Positions 63,968-64,000 of a stretch of DNA of 64,000 bases are shown piece after piece (within the stretch, counting starts at the first letter, position 1; every line of letters starts with the position of its first letter). Source of the stretch: Streptomyces sp. MJM8645 (GTDB taxonomy: Bacteria; Actinomycetota; Actinomycetes; Streptomycetales; Streptomycetaceae); the NCBI RefSeq assembly GCF_001625365.1, contig NZ_LJJF01000001.1, positions 1-64,000 of the forward strand, read 5' to 3'. The notes below the pieces were generated by a model that saw only the letters and a program-made list of their open reading frames with translations, was not told where the DNA came from and did not search any database. The position numbers were made by a program, and so were the translations under genes.

Positions 63968-64000
63968 TGCGGACATCCGACTACTCCTCCGACGGGTCCA

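Larger units (their letters stand above)
63650..64000. other. Right-end region without an intact gene
   Basis: About 350 bp. A frame at 63676-63879 contains LAADVWRRAAPVAVGRPLED and vaguely recalls the start of a CBS domain, but is too degenerate to call. Two hairpins lie near the end. Confidence 0.35.

Overview
The sequence is very GC-rich DNA with third-position G/C bias, GTG/TTG starts, overlapping ATGA/GTGA operon junctions and long GC hairpin terminators. It carries an AfsA/ArpA-type gamma-butyrolactone pair, a SARP regulator, an ActIII-type polyketide ketoreductase and a TTA (bldA-type) codon. All of this points to Streptomyces or a close relative such as Kitasatospora. The density of accessory and decayed genes suggests a chromosome arm rather than the core.

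Left part (1-17.7 kb). The window opens at the end of what looks like a biosynthetic cluster: an SRPBCC protein, an alpha/beta hydrolase and a 4'-phosphopantetheinyl transferase, translationally coupled. Next come an O-methyltransferase-like protein, a divergent MarR-like regulator/cytochrome P450 pair with a strong 17-bp palindrome, a small secreted protein, a secreted M64 metallopeptidase with duplicated operator-like repeats, small membrane and redox proteins, an MFS transporter, a Rieske oxygenase whose fifth codon is TTA, and a secreted tripeptidyl aminopeptidase.

Carbohydrate/glycine locus (17.8-32 kb). Reading leftward is a sugar ABC importer (binding protein and two permeases, no ATPase), a GH42 beta-galactosidase, a Tat-exported GH63 YgjK-like glycosidase, then RNase HI. 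Reading rightward from the same promoter region is a split glycine decarboxylase (GcvPA, GcvPB), an AcoX-like NAD-kinase-fold protein, a short-chain dehydrogenase and a GntR/FCD regulator. A CTGTATACAG palindrome lies between the two arms. One possible reading is a pathway for a glucosyl-galactosyl conjugate, of which collagen-type glycans are one example.

Signalling and transport (32-44 kb). A TetR-family butyrolactone receptor and an AfsA-type synthase are divergent. They are followed by a 34-bp near-palindrome, a HAD phosphatase and DhaK/DhaL dihydroxyacetone kinase subunits, which could supply DHAP, the AfsA substrate. A Dpp-type peptide ABC operon follows, preceded by a 30-residue leader peptide ending in Leu-Cys-Arg.

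Biosynthetic fragment (44.5-49.1 kb). A SARP activator, an ActIII-like ketoreductase, a stand-alone condensation-domain protein with a degenerate thioesterase-like tail and another SRPBCC protein lie in a row. From 49.1 to 50.4 kb the DNA is decayed, with TetR and FAD-monooxygenase C-terminal fragments joined back to back.

Dormancy/hypoxia-type island (50.4-63.7 kb). This holds a DevS/DosT-like two-GAF histidine kinase, a DevR/DosR-like regulator, an Acg-type nitroreductase, a GNAT/acyl-CoA-synthetase-like (Pat) protein, a GH65 phosphorylase-family enzyme, an Rv1733c-like membrane protein, a universal stress protein, a zinc alcohol dehydrogenase and an XRE-PPOX protein. It also holds broken copies of a dehydrogenase, a metallo-hydrolase and stress proteins. 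A recurring palindrome, close to GGGCCGNNCGGCCC, sits in four intergenic regions of this island and is a candidate response-regulator box.
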